A model generated the notes under the pieces. The model searched no databases. It saw only the letters and a list, made by a program, of their open reading frames with translations, and had not been told where the DNA came from. Made by a program: the position numbers and the translations under genes. Source: an uncultured Ruminiclostridium sp. (GTDB lineage: Bacteria; Bacillota; Clostridia; Oscillospirales; Ruminococcaceae). Taken from it: a stretch of 64,000 nt of DNA. Below are positions 1 to 11,104 of this stretch, in pieces (position 1 is the stretch's first letter; every line of letters begins with the position of its first letter). The stretch covers positions 126,364-190,363 of the forward strand of contig CANQED010000002.1 in assembly GCA_947594425.1 (NCBI GenBank), written 5' to 3'.

Positions 1-570
1 ACCGCCGCGTACCGCACGCACGTAATTTGTCTCTACATATATGCTTACGGGGTCAAGTCCCGACGCGTAATAAGCGCCCGAGGGCGACATGATTATCATA
101 AAATAATACTTCTCACCGGGGCGAACGCCTAAGAACGGGTCTACCGCGATGATAAAGGGTCTGATGTACAGCGACGCGCCGTCGGTATGCGGTACCCAGT
201 CAGCGTCTACCTTAACAAGCTCGTGCAGTGCCTGTAGGCAGTCCTGCTCGTTGAGCTGAGGGATAACAAGTCTCTCGGCGGATACGTTCATTCTCTTAAA
301 ATTCTCCTCGGGGCGGAAGAACTGTATATCCCCGTTAGGCGTTCTGTACGCCTTAAGTCCCTCGAATATCTCCTGACCGTAATGCAGTACCATTGCCGCG
401 GGAGAAAGCGTGATATCGCCGTAAGGAACTATTCTTGCATCATGCCAGCCCATACCCTCGTCATAGTCCATAATGAACATATGGTCGGTAAAGATATGAC
501 CGAACCCGAGCTTTGTCTCGTCGGTCGGCTTAGCCTTAGGCGATGTGGTTTTTTCGATCCTGATGTCCAT
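1..570 (-). CDS. ilvE: Branched-chain amino acid aminotransferase, class IV (partial, 3' end outside window)
   Basis: This PLP-dependent enzyme performs the last transamination to valine, leucine and isoleucine. The ORF track missed it because the gene runs off the window; I translated the minus strand from the ATG at 570. It begins MDIRIEKTTSPKAKP and carries class IV BCAT signatures such as FGHIFTDHMF, LHYGQEIFEGLKAYR and LYIRPFIIA. 190 codons are visible of a usual ~350, so the catalytic lysine region is partly outside. An AGGCAGG Shine-Dalgarno lies just before the start. It is near but not in the ilvBNC operon (3.8-7.1 kb, same strand) and has its own promoter. Family call is firm. Confidence 0.93.
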   Translation of the reverse strand, partial: MDIRIEKTTSPKAKPTDETKLGFGHIFTDHMFIMDYDEGMGWHDARIVPYGDITLSPAAMVLHYGQEIFEGLKAYRTPNGDIQFFRPEENFKRMNVSAERLVIPQLNEQDCLQALHELVKVDADWVPHTDGASLYIRPFIIAVDPFLGVRPGEKYYFMIIMSPSGAYYASGLDPVSIYVETNYVRAVRGG

Positions 571-691
571 AATAAATCTACCTGCCTTGCTTTTATTTTG
601 TTCCCTTATGTCACGGGCAGCCGCAAAAGCGTGCCGTTATGCTCCGCATTTGCCGCCGTCCGTTTGCGACGGGAAAGATAAACTTTAATAA

Positions 692-720
692 AGTATACCA
701 CATTTTTTTGTAAATGTAAA
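692..720 (-). promoter_or_regulatory. Promoter of ilvE
   Basis: Minus strand TTTACA (715-720), 17-bp spacer, TATACT (692-697). The predicted leader is about 115 nt, and I saw no clear T-box or attenuator in it. Confidence 0.7.
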
Positions 721-802
721 TATCTTTTTCGGAAATTTTGAAAGATTTGTTTTTCATTCTTTCATTTTTGAAAAAATTTTTACCGCCTGCGCTCTTTCAC
801 CC

Positions 803-831
803 TTGACTTTTTAATAAAACAGATATATAAT
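803..831 (+). promoter_or_regulatory. Promoter of the ferritin gene
   Basis: TTGACT (803-808), 17-bp spacer, TATAAT (826-831). The start site would lie only about 20 nt before the ferritin ATG. Confidence 0.75.
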
Positions 832-856
832 ACTAAGAAAAAAAGGAGGTATCCAT

Positions 857-1366
857 ATGGATACAAAAGTAGTTAATTTGCTTGTTCAGCAGATAAACAA
901 GGAATTTTACTCGGCGTACCTTTATCTCGACTTTTCAAATTATATGTATGATAAAGGGCTGTCGGGCTTTGGCAACTGGTTCAAGATACAGGCGCAGGAA
1001 GAAAGAGACCACGCGCTGCTGTTTTTGCAATATCTTCAAAACAGCGGCATAAGACCCGAGCTTTCCGCCATAGACAAGCCCGCGATAGAGTTATCCGACC
1101 CTAAGCAGGTGCTGGCAGAGACGTTAAAGCACGAGCAGTATGTCACCTCGCTGATAAACGACATCTACGAGGCCGCATTTTCGGTAAAGGATTTTCGCAC
1201 TATGCAGTTCCTCGACTGGTTTGTTAAGGAGCAGGGCGAGGAAGAAATGAACGCAAACGACCTCATCACCCGCTATGACCTTTTCGGCGGCGACCCGAAA
1301 GGGCTTTATATGCTCGACAGCGAGCTCGGCGGCAGAGTATATTCCGCACCGTCCTTGCAGCTGTAA
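857..1366 (+). CDS. ftnA: Ferritin (non-haem iron storage protein)
   Basis: A ferritin of 169 aa, the normal length of the bacterial FtnA family. It forms a 24-subunit shell in the cytoplasm that oxidises Fe(II) and stores it as a mineral core. The ferroxidase signature is seen as AQEERDHALLFLQY, with further helix residues EEEMNAND near the end of the four-helix bundle. An AAGGAGGT ribosome binding site sits 6 nt before ATG. It is monocistronic, with its own near-consensus promoter and a terminator. No Fur-like box was recognised in the short upstream region. Confidence 0.95.
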   Translation: MDTKVVNLLVQQINKEFYSAYLYLDFSNYMYDKGLSGFGNWFKIQAQEERDHALLFLQYLQNSGIRPELSAIDKPAIELSDPKQVLAETLKHEQYVTSLINDIYEAAFSVKDFRTMQFLDWFVKEQGEEEMNANDLITRYDLFGGDPKGLYMLDSELGGRVYSAPSLQL

Positions 1367-1385
1367 ATATTATTTGCAAAAACTC

Positions 1386-1420
1386 GACCCTGTCGTTTAT
1401 ATCGGCAGGGTCAAATTTTT
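1386..1420 (+). terminator. Terminator after ferritin, shared with the converging small gene
   Basis: Ten-base-pair stem GACCCTGTCG/CGGCAGGGTC (1386-1395 with 1403-1412, one G-U pair), followed by AAATTTTT. On the minus strand it is preceded by A-rich sequence, so it may work both ways. Confidence 0.8.
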
Positions 1421-1667
1421 ATGCTTTTAAATTTTTGTCATTTGACTTATTCTTTTCCTTAATAGGAACGGAGAAAGGATATATCTCGTGATAAGAGTCG
1501 GTGTCCTTGCCATTGCCCGAGGGGATAAGCCCAGTGCAGTCGTCCGACGAGGACGAGGCGCAAAAATTATCGAGCAGTATCTCCTCCATACGTCCGCGCT
1601 CTTCGGCATTGTCGGGCACGTCCTTTTTTAACAGCCTTATATCCTTTTTCAATCTGTTGTTGTCCAT
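1419..1667 (-). CDS. Small conserved-looking hypothetical protein
   Basis: An 82-aa highly polar protein with no membrane segment or recognised domain. The N-terminus is rich in Lys/Asp/Leu (LKKDIRLLKKD) and may form a short coiled coil; the C-terminus is disordered. A good GGGAGGT ribosome binding site stands 7 nt before ATG, which is the main reason to believe it is real. It converges with ferritin and its stop lies beside that gene's terminator. Function unknown. Confidence 0.55.
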   Translation of the reverse strand: MDNNRLKKDIRLLKKDVPDNAEERGRMEEILLDNFCASSSSDDCTGLIPSGNGKDTDSYHEIYPFSVPIKEKNKSNDKNLKA

Positions 1668-1742
1668 AATATTACCTCCCGTATGCGCTAATTATTATGC
1701 GCGTGCTAATTATTATGCACGTTTAGGAAGATAATATCCAAA

Positions 1743-3116
1743 TCAGTTAGTTATGCCGAAGCCGAGTATGCGCAGCAGTATCACGTTAGTACCCTCGGCG
1801 GGTACGGGAGTAAGGGTCACCTTGTGTTCGCCCTTTTCACCGCTGAATATAAGCACCTGATCGGGATTGTTCCAGCCGCTCGGCGACGAGGTCGGGAACA
1901 GACCGGTCTCCTCTCCGTCTACAGTCACCTTTACCGATGAGAAATTAGGGCTGTCGGCGCAATGATATATCATAAACAGATTGTCCCCCGTAAAGGTAAA
2001 CTCCATAGGCTCTGCCGCATCGTCAGCGCTGCCCTTAGCCATCCAGCCGTTGGGGAACTGCGTAAGAGTGTCCGCCTCGGTCAAAGAACCCGGCGAGGTT
2101 ATATTGATAAGCTCGGGGTTGTATACCCTGTCGGTAAGCATCATATGCTCAAATCTGCTGTCGTACACCCACTCGTCGGGTATCGGCTTTATCTCGGTAT
2201 CGCCGCCCGCCTTTACCGCCTCGTCGACTTTCTCGAACATATTGACGATAAGGTCTTTGGTCATCTCGTGACCCCATACGTTGGGGTGCGACTCGTCGTC
2301 GGAGTAGTCCTCCCACGTCATTCTGCCGCTGTCAAATTCGGGCTTGAGCACATTATTGAGCGATACCATGGGCAGGCCGTACGCCTCTCCGACAGGGCTC
2401 ATAGTGTCCTCGCAGGTATGCCCGCTCTTAAGGACGGTAAAGTAAAGTACCACGGCGGGCTGATTTTCCGCCGAGAGCAATTCTCTTACGAGAGCCTCAT
2501 AGCTGTCCTTGTAAAGCTGCTCTTTGCCGTCGTTTACCGCAAATTCCACAAAAACAAGGTCGGGATCTTTATCCAAAACGTCTCTGTGCAGGCGGATATT
2601 GCCGAGTATGCTCGGGGTGCCGCTCATTCCCGCGTTGACATAATTTATCGTCGTGTCGGGATATTTTTCACAAAGATAATCGTAGGTGAGCTTTGCCCAG
2701 CAAAGGTCCGCGCCCGCGGTAAGTCCCTCGGTTATCGAGCCGCCGAGGAAAGCCACCGTCACCTCTTCTTTATTCTCGAGCTTGTTTATCACCTTAGCCA
2801 TACGCGCGGTGTCGCCCGTAGTCATAAGCGAACGCGAAACCATATCGTCGTATATCTCCTCTTCTGTCTTGCTTTCGTCGCCCGATGCGGCGGCGTCCGT
2901 GCTGTCTGCGTCGGTGCTTTCCTCGCTGTCGGTGCTGTCCGTGCTGTCCGCAGTGTCCGAGCTCTCGCTCTGCTGTGCGCCGCTGCTTTCCTGCGAGACG
3001 GAAGAATTTGACTCGGTCGAGGTCACCGACGAGCCGCCCGTGCTGTCACACGCCGCAAACGACAAGCAGCATATAAGTGCGAGCGCCGCAGCGGCAATTT
3101 TTTTCATTCTTTTCAT
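1743..3116 (-). CDS. SGNH/GDSL hydrolase lipoprotein (putative carbohydrate esterase)
   Basis: A 457-aa exported lipoprotein: basic start, hydrophobic segment and lipobox SFAAC at about residue 22. Next comes a Ser/Asp/Thr-rich linker (about residues 25-85), then an SGNH-type domain. Catalytic blocks are visible: GGSITEG (block I serine), NAGMSGT (block II glycine), FVEFAVND (block III asparagine) and DESHPNVWGHE (block V Asp/His pair). The last ~120 residues look like a separate beta-rich domain. Such enzymes in gut Clostridia often deacetylate plant polysaccharides, but the substrate here is inference. AAAGGAGGT ribosome binding site; own promoter; monocistronic. Confidence 0.85.
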   Translation of the reverse strand: MKRMKKIAAAALALICCLSFAACDSTGGSSVTSTESNSSVSQESSGAQQSESSDTADSTDSTDSEESTDADSTDAAASGDESKTEEEIYDDMVSRSLMTTGDTARMAKVINKLENKEEVTVAFLGGSITEGLTAGADLCWAKLTYDYLCEKYPDTTINYVNAGMSGTPSILGNIRLHRDVLDKDPDLVFVEFAVNDGKEQLYKDSYEALVRELLSAENQPAVVLYFTVLKSGHTCEDTMSPVGEAYGLPMVSLNNVLKPEFDSGRMTWEDYSDDESHPNVWGHEMTKDLIVNMFEKVDEAVKAGGDTEIKPIPDEWVYDSRFEHMMLTDRVYNPELINITSPGSLTEADTLTQFPNGWMAKGSADDAAEPMEFTFTGDNLFMIYHCADSPNFSSVKVTVDGEETGLFPTSSPSGWNNPDQVLIFSGEKGEHKVTLTPVPAEGTNVILLRILGFGITN

Positions 3117-3174
3117 AGAACCTCCTTTAGCATAGCATTCCCTAAACCTCGGGAATAATTTTTACCGTAAAAAC

Positions 3175-3203
3175 AGTATAGCGCATTTTAGCCGTAAAGT
3201 CAA
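3175..3203 (-). promoter_or_regulatory. Promoter of the SGNH hydrolase gene
   Basis: Minus strand TTGACT (198-203 of the 3-kb block, i.e. 3198-3203), 17-bp spacer, TATACT (3175-3180). Confidence 0.75.
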
Positions 3204-3387
3204 GTGCGACTTCATTCAACAAAATCCGCGCCCGATAATAGAATATAACAGCCGATAATATTCTCGGCAAAGACAAAAGCTAAAATAACGGCGCCGATTT
3301 TTCTTACAGCTTGAATAAACCCGCGCGGCGCAGTTAAAAATATAATTGCAGTACATTTCAGACACTTTCTGTGAAAGGATAATCATT

Positions 3388-3738
3388 ATGACAGTAAAAA
3401 GAGGAGAGATCTATTACGCCGACCTAAGTCCCGTTGTCGGCAGCGAGCAGGGCGGACTGCGTCCTGTACTTATCGTCCAAAACGACGTCGGCAACCGCCA
3501 CAGCCCCACGGTGATAGCCGCGGCTATCACCAGCCAAAAGGATAAATCCAAGCTGCCTACGCATATCTCGATAAACGCGGACAGCTGCGGACTTCAAAAG
3601 GACTCGATAGTCCTGCTCGAGCAGGTGCGCACGCTTGATAAGCAGCGGCTGAAAGAGCGTATGGGCGAGCTCGACAACGGCTCTATGAGCAGGGTGGATA
3701 ACGCCCTGTCGGTAAGCTTCGGACTTAACGGCGTATGA
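3388..3738 (+). CDS. ndoA: MazF/EndoA-type mRNA interferase toxin
   Basis: A 116-aa sequence-specific endoribonuclease of the PemK/MazF family, the same length as Bacillus EndoA. Signatures: VKRGEIYYADLSPVVGSEQGG at the N-terminus, RPVLIVQND, and the middle block LPTHISI. The track begins at 3346; I prefer the ATG at 3388 because GAAAGGA lies 7 nt before it and the protein then starts exactly like EndoA. No antitoxin gene (ndoAI/mazE) is adjacent: upstream is about 230 nt of non-coding DNA and then a divergent gene. The antitoxin must be elsewhere or absent. Confidence 0.92.
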   Translation: MTVKRGEIYYADLSPVVGSEQGGLRPVLIVQNDVGNRHSPTVIAAAITSQKDKSKLPTHISINADSCGLQKDSIVLLEQVRTLDKQRLKERMGELDNGSMSRVDNALSVSFGLNGV

Positions 3739-3755
3739 TCTTTGACCGATAAAAA

Positions 3756-3788
3756 CACCCGCCGCAAGGATCTCCCCTGCGGCGGGTG
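3756..3788. terminator. Bidirectional terminator between ndoA and ilvC
   Basis: Perfect 11-bp stem CACCCGCCGCA/TGCGGCGGGTG with an 11-nt loop, followed by AATTTTT on the plus strand and by TTTTT on the minus strand. It serves both converging genes. Confidence 0.88.
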
Positions 3789-3812
3789 AATTTTTGCCGT
3801 TATAGCCTCAGC

Positions 3813-5404
<1,592 letters not shown>

Positions 5405-5438
5405 TACTTTTCCTTTCGGCAAAATTAAATACGGCGGG

Positions 5439-7070
5439 TCATATTATCGTATTCTCGTCCTCGTCTACTCTAACCTCGAGCAGATAACAGCCGTCGGACG
5501 ATATAAGCGCGTCTATAGCCTTTTCCGCCTCTAAGGTATCGGTGACCCGCTCGGCGGGTATCCCGTATGCCTGCGCGAGCTTTACAAAATCGGGGCTGCC
5601 GTCAAGCGCTACCGCCGTCTGCCTGTCGCCGTAAGCGTTGGTCTGCACCTCGCGCACCATGCCGAGCCTGTTATTTGCCATAACTATTATCTTAACATTT
5701 ATATTGTGCTGGACAAGCGTGGCAAGCTCCATAAATTCCATCTGAAAGCTGCCGTCGCCGCACACGGCTACTACCGTCCTGTCGGGCATTGCCGCTTTAG
5801 CGCCCTCGGCGGCGGGGACGGAATATCCCATAGTGCCCATACCGCCCGAGGTCAGCAGCCTGCCGCCCTTTTTAAGAGCGATATTAGCGCACGTCCAGAT
5901 CTGATTTTGTCCTACGTCGGCGCATACCACGGCGTTTTCGGGCAGCTTTTCGGATAATATGCGTATAAACTCCTTGGGGTCGGCGCAGCCCTGCTTTATC
6001 TGCCGCGGGGGTCTTACCTGCTCCGCCTTTTTGGCATTTAGCGTCTGTATCCATTCGTAATGGTCATAATTTTGCGCAAGCGAAAGCAATTGAGTAAGTA
6101 TATTTTTAAGGTCGCCCACGACGGGGGTCGTGACCGGCAAATTCTTTCCTATCTCGGCGGGGTCTACGTCTATATGTATCACGTTTACGCCCTCAAGGCG
6201 GTTTATAGCGGTGACAGCCCTGTCGCCCACTCTCGCACCGAGAAGAATAAGCAGGTCGCAGTGATTTATCGCATAATTAGCCGTAGGCGTGCCGTGCATA
6301 CCTATCATGCCGATAAACAGCGGGTGCTCGGAGGATATAGAGCCAAGCCCCATCATGGTATTTACCACGGGGATATTTGTCCGCTCGGCAAACTCGCACA
6401 TAAGGTCTGCGGCGTTAGCGGTAAAAAGTCCGCCTCCCGCGCATATCAGCGGGCGCTCGCTCTTTTCTATAGCGGCTATCGCGCGCTTTATCTGTAATTT
6501 ATTGCCCTCGACGCTCGGCTTGTATGAGCGTATATTTACGGTCTCGGGGTACTCGAAGTCTATTTCGGCCTTTTGTATGTCAAAAGGCATATCTATCAGC
6601 ACGGGGCCGGGTCTGCCGCTGCCGGCGATGTAAAACGCGTTCTTAAACACCACGGCGGTGTCTTTGGGGTCTTTTACAAGATAGCTGTGCTTAACAAACG
6701 GCTCGGCAGCACCTGTTATATCCGCCTCTTGGAAAACGTCCCTGCCTATCATATCGCTGCTGACCTGTCCGGTTATCAGCACCATGGGTATGCTGTCCAT
6801 ATAGGCGGTAGCTATCGCGGTGATAAGATTAGTAGCGCCGGGTCCCGAGGTAGCCACAGCTACGGCGGGTCTGCCCGTCATTCGTGCATAGCCGCTCGCG
6901 GCATGCCCCGCGTTTACTTCGTGGCGGACAAGTATATGCCGTATCCCGCCCTTTAACATCTCGTCATAAAACGGGCAGATAGCGGCTCCGGGATAGCCGA
7001 ACACCGTCGTTATCCCCTCCGCCTTAAGCGCCTCGGTCATTGCTTTAGCAACTGTCATTCTCTCCGCCAT
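5439..7070 (-). CDS. ilvB: Acetolactate synthase large (catalytic) subunit
   Basis: TPP-dependent enzyme condensing pyruvate, or pyruvate with 2-oxobutyrate. 543 aa from the ATG at 7070 (GAAAGGGTGAG ahead of it); the track start at 7127 overlaps the promoter and is rejected. The TPP-activating glutamate region (VRHEVNAGHAASGYARMTG), the segment GPGATN and the diphosphate/Mg motif GDGSFQM...NN are seen. First gene of the ilvBNC operon; the leader is only ~20 nt, so no T-box control fits here. Confidence 0.97.
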   Translation of the reverse strand: MAERMTVAKAMTEALKAEGITTVFGYPGAAICPFYDEMLKGGIRHILVRHEVNAGHAASGYARMTGRPAVAVATSGPGATNLITAIATAYMDSIPMVLITGQVSSDMIGRDVFQEADITGAAEPFVKHSYLVKDPKDTAVVFKNAFYIAGSGRPGPVLIDMPFDIQKAEIDFEYPETVNIRSYKPSVEGNKLQIKRAIAAIEKSERPLICAGGGLFTANAADLMCEFAERTNIPVVNTMMGLGSISSEHPLFIGMIGMHGTPTANYAINHCDLLILLGARVGDRAVTAINRLEGVNVIHIDVDPAEIGKNLPVTTPVVGDLKNILTQLLSLAQNYDHYEWIQTLNAKKAEQVRPPRQIKQGCADPKEFIRILSEKLPENAVVCADVGQNQIWTCANIALKKGGRLLTSGGMGTMGYSVPAAEGAKAAMPDRTVVAVCGDGSFQMEFMELATLVQHNINVKIIVMANNRLGMVREVQTNAYGDRQTAVALDGSPDFVKLAQAYGIPAERVTDTLEAEKAIDALISSDGCYLLEVRVDEDENTII

Positions 7071-7098
7071 TTTCTCACCCTTTCCATCATTAAACACT

Positions 7099-7127
7099 AT
7101 TATAACTCTACACTCGATAAAAGTCAA
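7099..7127 (-). promoter_or_regulatory. Promoter of ilvBNC
   Basis: Minus strand TTGACT (7122-7127), 17-bp spacer, TATAAT (7099-7104), lying just after the smpB stop. Confidence 0.8.
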
Positions 7128-7138
7128 GTGCTATAATA

Positions 7139-7612
7139 TCATCTGCGCGAATTGTCCTTAAGCGCGCGCTCTATCGTCCTTGCCGCGTCGCGCTTTGCGG
7201 CGTCGTCGCGCTTGTCGTAGAGCTTTTTGCCCTTGCACAGTCCGACCTGCACCTTTACTATGCTGCCCTTAAAATACACCGAGATAGGCACGAGCGTCAG
7301 CCCCTGCTGCTTTACCGCGCCGAACAGGCGCATTATCTCCCGCTTGTGCATAAGCAGCCTGCGCTCGCGCAGCGGGTCGCGGTTAAATATGTTGCCTTTC
7401 TCGTACGGCGAGATGTGCATTTGCTTTATATATGCCTGTCCGTCCTCTATCGATATCCAGCTGTCCTTAAGATTGAGCCCGCCCGCGCGTATAGACTTTA
7501 CCTCGGTGCCGGTAAGCTCTATTCCCGCCTCGAGGCTCTCGAGGATAAAATAATCGTGGCGCGCCTTGCGGTTCTCGGCTATTGTTTTTACAGAAGCTTT
7601 TTCCATCCGCAC
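7139..7612 (-). CDS. smpB: SsrA-binding protein (trans-translation)
   Basis: 157 aa. SmpB binds tmRNA and delivers it to stalled ribosomes. The family core is clear: ARHDYFILESLEAGIELTGTE, SLRAGG-like KSIRAGGLNLKDSW, and the basic C-terminal tail KGKKLYDKRDDAAKRDA. Two starts are possible: GTG at 7612 or ATG at 7606. GGGAGG stands about 7 nt before the GTG and 13 nt before the ATG, so GTG is preferred. The ssrA tmRNA gene was not found in this window. Confidence 0.95.
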   Translation of the reverse strand: MRMEKASVKTIAENRKARHDYFILESLEAGIELTGTEVKSIRAGGLNLKDSWISIEDGQAYIKQMHISPYEKGNIFNRDPLRERRLLMHKREIMRLFGAVKQQGLTLVPISVYFKGSIVKVQVGLCKGKKLYDKRDDAAKRDAARTIERALKDNSRR

Positions 7613-7807
7613 TCTTCTCCCTCCCCAATTCTTCCAATATATTTTACTATATTTTCATAAAAATATCAAGGGGAATTTTCGGCTTCTACACTCTAAAATA
7701 TTTTGCAATTATTTTTTTCAATTCTTGCGCAAAAGTAAAACAATATGCGACATATTGTGATTATTTTAATAATTAAACAAATTTTATTGAAAAAATTAAA
7801 AAAACTG

Positions 7808-7836
7808 TTGCAAATTTTTCCCGTATGTGCTATACT
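7808..7836 (+). promoter_or_regulatory. Promoter of gdhA; 7613-7993 otherwise non-coding
   Basis: TTGCAA (7808-7813), 17-bp spacer, TATACT (7831-7836). The leader to gdhA is ~150 nt. The AT-rich stretch 7620-7800 also serves as the upstream region of smpB. I recognise no riboswitch in it. Confidence 0.7.
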
Positions 7837-7966
7837 TTAATAGTACGAAAGGCTAACGGAGCTTCGGGCTAAATTTTGCACGGTGCGGCAATATTCGACA
7901 GCCGCGCGGCACAAAAATCACATCGTCATCCCATATCAGCACAGTATCCCGCGCCGATAGCCTTAA

Positions 7967-9346
<1,380 letters not shown>

Positions 9347-9380
9347 TACACGATAAAGCCGTACCCTTTAGGAGGGCAAT

Positions 9381-9548
9381 ATGAAAAACGACTCTTTAAG
9401 CCACGGCAAAAAGAATACAGGCACAAGGGCGCACGACTGCGACCTTAAAGACAATGTAAATTCACGCCGCTCTGAGGACATTTCCTCGTCCGGAATAGAA
9501 TTTCATAAGCCTTTTTCAAAAGGCTCAAAAAAGCCCGAGGATAAATGA
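9381..9548 (+). CDS. Small hydrophilic protein downstream of gdhA
   Basis: A 55-aa ORF too short for the track. It reads MKNDSLSHGKKNTG at the start and ends KGSKKPEDK. A strong GGAGGG site lies 5 nt before ATG and a terminator follows the stop directly, which supports it as a real last cistron of the gdhA transcript. It is Ser/Lys/Asp-rich, has no membrane segment and is probably disordered. Function unknown. Confidence 0.6.
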   Translation: MKNDSLSHGKKNTGTRAHDCDLKDNVNSRRSEDISSSGIEFHKPFSKGSKKPEDK

Positions 9549-9572
9549 CCCTCGGACGGAATATCAAAACTA

Positions 9573-9600
9573 ATCCCCGCAGTTTTCACTGCGGGGATAA
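9573..9600. terminator. Terminator of the gdhA transcript
   Basis: Perfect 10-bp stem ATCCCCGCAG/CTGCGGGGAT (9573-9582 with 9589-9598) with a 6-nt loop. It lies between converging genes, and the minus gene ends at 9617. Confidence 0.82.
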
Positions 9601-9616
9601 TTGTTATATATTCGGT

Positions 9617-11059
9617 TTAATATCTCGTCATTGAATAAGTGAACGAGCTCTTAAGCTCTGAGGCGGAGATAAATCTTCCCCAGTGTACCGAGCTGTTATA
9701 ATTGCCCTCGGCTACGACTACGCCCTCAGGCCCTACGTCAAGTATCAGCACCGTATGGGTGTCGTTATTCAGCCTCAGCATATCGCCTATGCGCAGCTTA
9801 TTGATATTTAACGTATAATTCTTAGGTATATCCTTGCCCTTAAACAGCGAGTCGCTTATCTCAAGCGCAAACGCCATGCAGCCCTTTGCGGTAAAGTTGG
9901 TCTTTATGCCCTTAGAGTCGGTATAGGTGGTCTTATATACCTTGCTGTTATCCCACGCCATACCCTCTTTATACTTGCTCTTAAACGCGATAAGCTTATT
10001 ATAGATGTCGTTGTACTTCATGGGCATATTATTGTTAGTGCCCGCCTTTTGCGTAAGGGTAAAGCCATCGCCGCATTTAGTGCAGGAATATGTAGTATAC
10101 CCGTCCTTAGTCGAGGTGGACTCTACGTTCTTGGTGCGCTGATATTCGTGCTGTCCGTACTCGCTGTGAGTAGCTCCGCACACGGTGCATTTTTGGAACA
10201 AAACGCAGGTATCGCCGTCGGCGTATTTCTGGGTATCCCACGAATGGTCCTTTACAAGGGTGTCGGTCTTTTTAGTGCCGCATACCGTACAGGTATATTC
10301 TGCCTGACCCTCTCTGTAGCAGGTGGCTTCTTTAATAACCGAGCTTACCTTCCACTTGTGGTTGGTACATGCCGCAGGCTTCTCGGGCGCTTTGGTAGCG
10401 GCGGGAGCTTTGGTAACAGTAGGAGCTTTAGTGGCGGGGGCCCCAGTCTGAGGAGGCTTAGTGGCGGGTGCCACGGTCTGAGGAGGTTTAGTCGCGGGTG
10501 GGTTGGTCTGCGGCGGATTTGTCGCGGGCGGGTTTGTCGCTGGCGGATTGGTCTGCGGTGCTTTAGTAGCGGGAGCTTGTGTCTGCGCGGGCTTAGTAGC
10601 GGGCGCGTCGGTCTGAGGCTTCTGCGTCTGTGTGTTGCCGCTAGAGGTCTTATCGTCGGAAGTGTCTGACGAGGTCTTATCGTCAGAATTATCGGAAGAG
10701 TTCTTATCATCCGAGGTGTCGGAAGAAGTCTTGTCGTCCGAACTGTCGGAAGAAGTCTTGTCGTCCGAACTATCGGAAGAGGATTTGTCGTCGGAACTGT
10801 CGGAAGAGGTCTTGTCGTCCGAACTGTCACCCGAGGTCTTGTCGTCCGAGGTGCTGTCACCCGAGCCATTGCCCGAGGTGCTGTCACCCGAGCCGTTATC
10901 CGAGGTGCTGTCACCCGACTGAGCCGAACTGTCGGATATCGTCGTCGAGGTGCCGTCTGCGGGGACGTTGCTTGTCGTTTCGCTCGCGGAGCAGCCTGTC
11001 AGCAATACGGCAAATACTGCCGCTGCCGAAGCAATTTTCAATAAAAACTGCCTTTTCAT
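9617..11059 (-). CDS. Surface lipoprotein with Asp/Ser and Pro/Thr repeats and a Cys-His-Asn C-terminal domain
   Basis: 480 aa from the ATG at 11059 (GAAAGGA site); the track start at 11080 is unsupported. Order: lipobox LLTGC; a ~130-residue low-complexity stretch of SDDKTSSD repeats; a Pro/Thr-rich stretch of PPATN/PPQT repeats; two zinc-ribbon-like HxW...CxxC units (residues ~235-335: CTVCG, CTKCG); then a ~130-residue C-terminal domain. The last has KGCMAFA (Cys), NDTHTVLI (His) and AEGNYN (Asn), a layout like CHAP/NlpC-P60 or bacterial amidase folds. A cell-wall role is plausible but unproven. Separated from yajC by a weak terminator. Confidence 0.72.
   Translation of the reverse strand: MKRQFLLKIASAAAVFAVLLTGCSASETTSNVPADGTSTTISDSSAQSGDSTSDNGSGDSTSGNGSGDSTSDDKTSGDSSDDKTSSDSSDDKSSSDSSDDKTSSDSSDDKTSSDTSDDKNSSDNSDDKTSSDTSDDKTSSGNTQTQKPQTDAPATKPAQTQAPATKAPQTNPPATNPPATNPPQTNPPATKPPQTVAPATKPPQTGAPATKAPTVTKAPAATKAPEKPAACTNHKWKVSSVIKEATCYREGQAEYTCTVCGTKKTDTLVKDHSWDTQKYADGDTCVLFQKCTVCGATHSEYGQHEYQRTKNVESTSTKDGYTTYSCTKCGDGFTLTQKAGTNNNMPMKYNDIYNKLIAFKSKYKEGMAWDNSKVYKTTYTDSKGIKTNFTAKGCMAFALEISDSLFKGKDIPKNYTLNINKLRIGDMLRLNNDTHTVLILDVGPEGVVVAEGNYNSSVHWGRFISASELKSSFTYSMTRY
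10640..10925 (-). repeat. In-frame tandem repeats encoding SDDKTSSD units
   Basis: Repeated 24- to 27-bp units of the type TCGTCCGAACTGTCGGAAGA and shorter 18-bp GSGDSTS units, all in frame. The array is likely to vary in length between strains. Confidence 0.8.
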
Positions 11060-11079
11060 ATATTTACTTTCCTTTCCCA

Positions 11080-11097
11080 AAAACGCCTGTTAGGCGC
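11080..11097 (-). terminator. Weak terminator or attenuator between yajC and the lipoprotein gene
   Basis: Minus strand CGCCT-AAC-AGGCG followed by TTTTT. The stem is only 5 bp, so readthrough is likely. Confidence 0.5.
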
Positions 11098-11104
11098 AAG
11101 ACAA

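Noticed and set aside
382-681. 99-aa plus-strand ORF in the track
   Set aside because: Shadow of the minus-strand ilvE, whose class IV aminotransferase motifs are clear.
571-691. T-box leader for ilvE
   Set aside because: Leader is ~115 nt and lacks the conserved T-box sequence and a terminator/antiterminator pair.
1962-3011. 349-aa plus-strand ORF opposite the SGNH hydrolase
   Set aside because: Low-complexity mirror of the real gene; no ribosome binding site or family motif.
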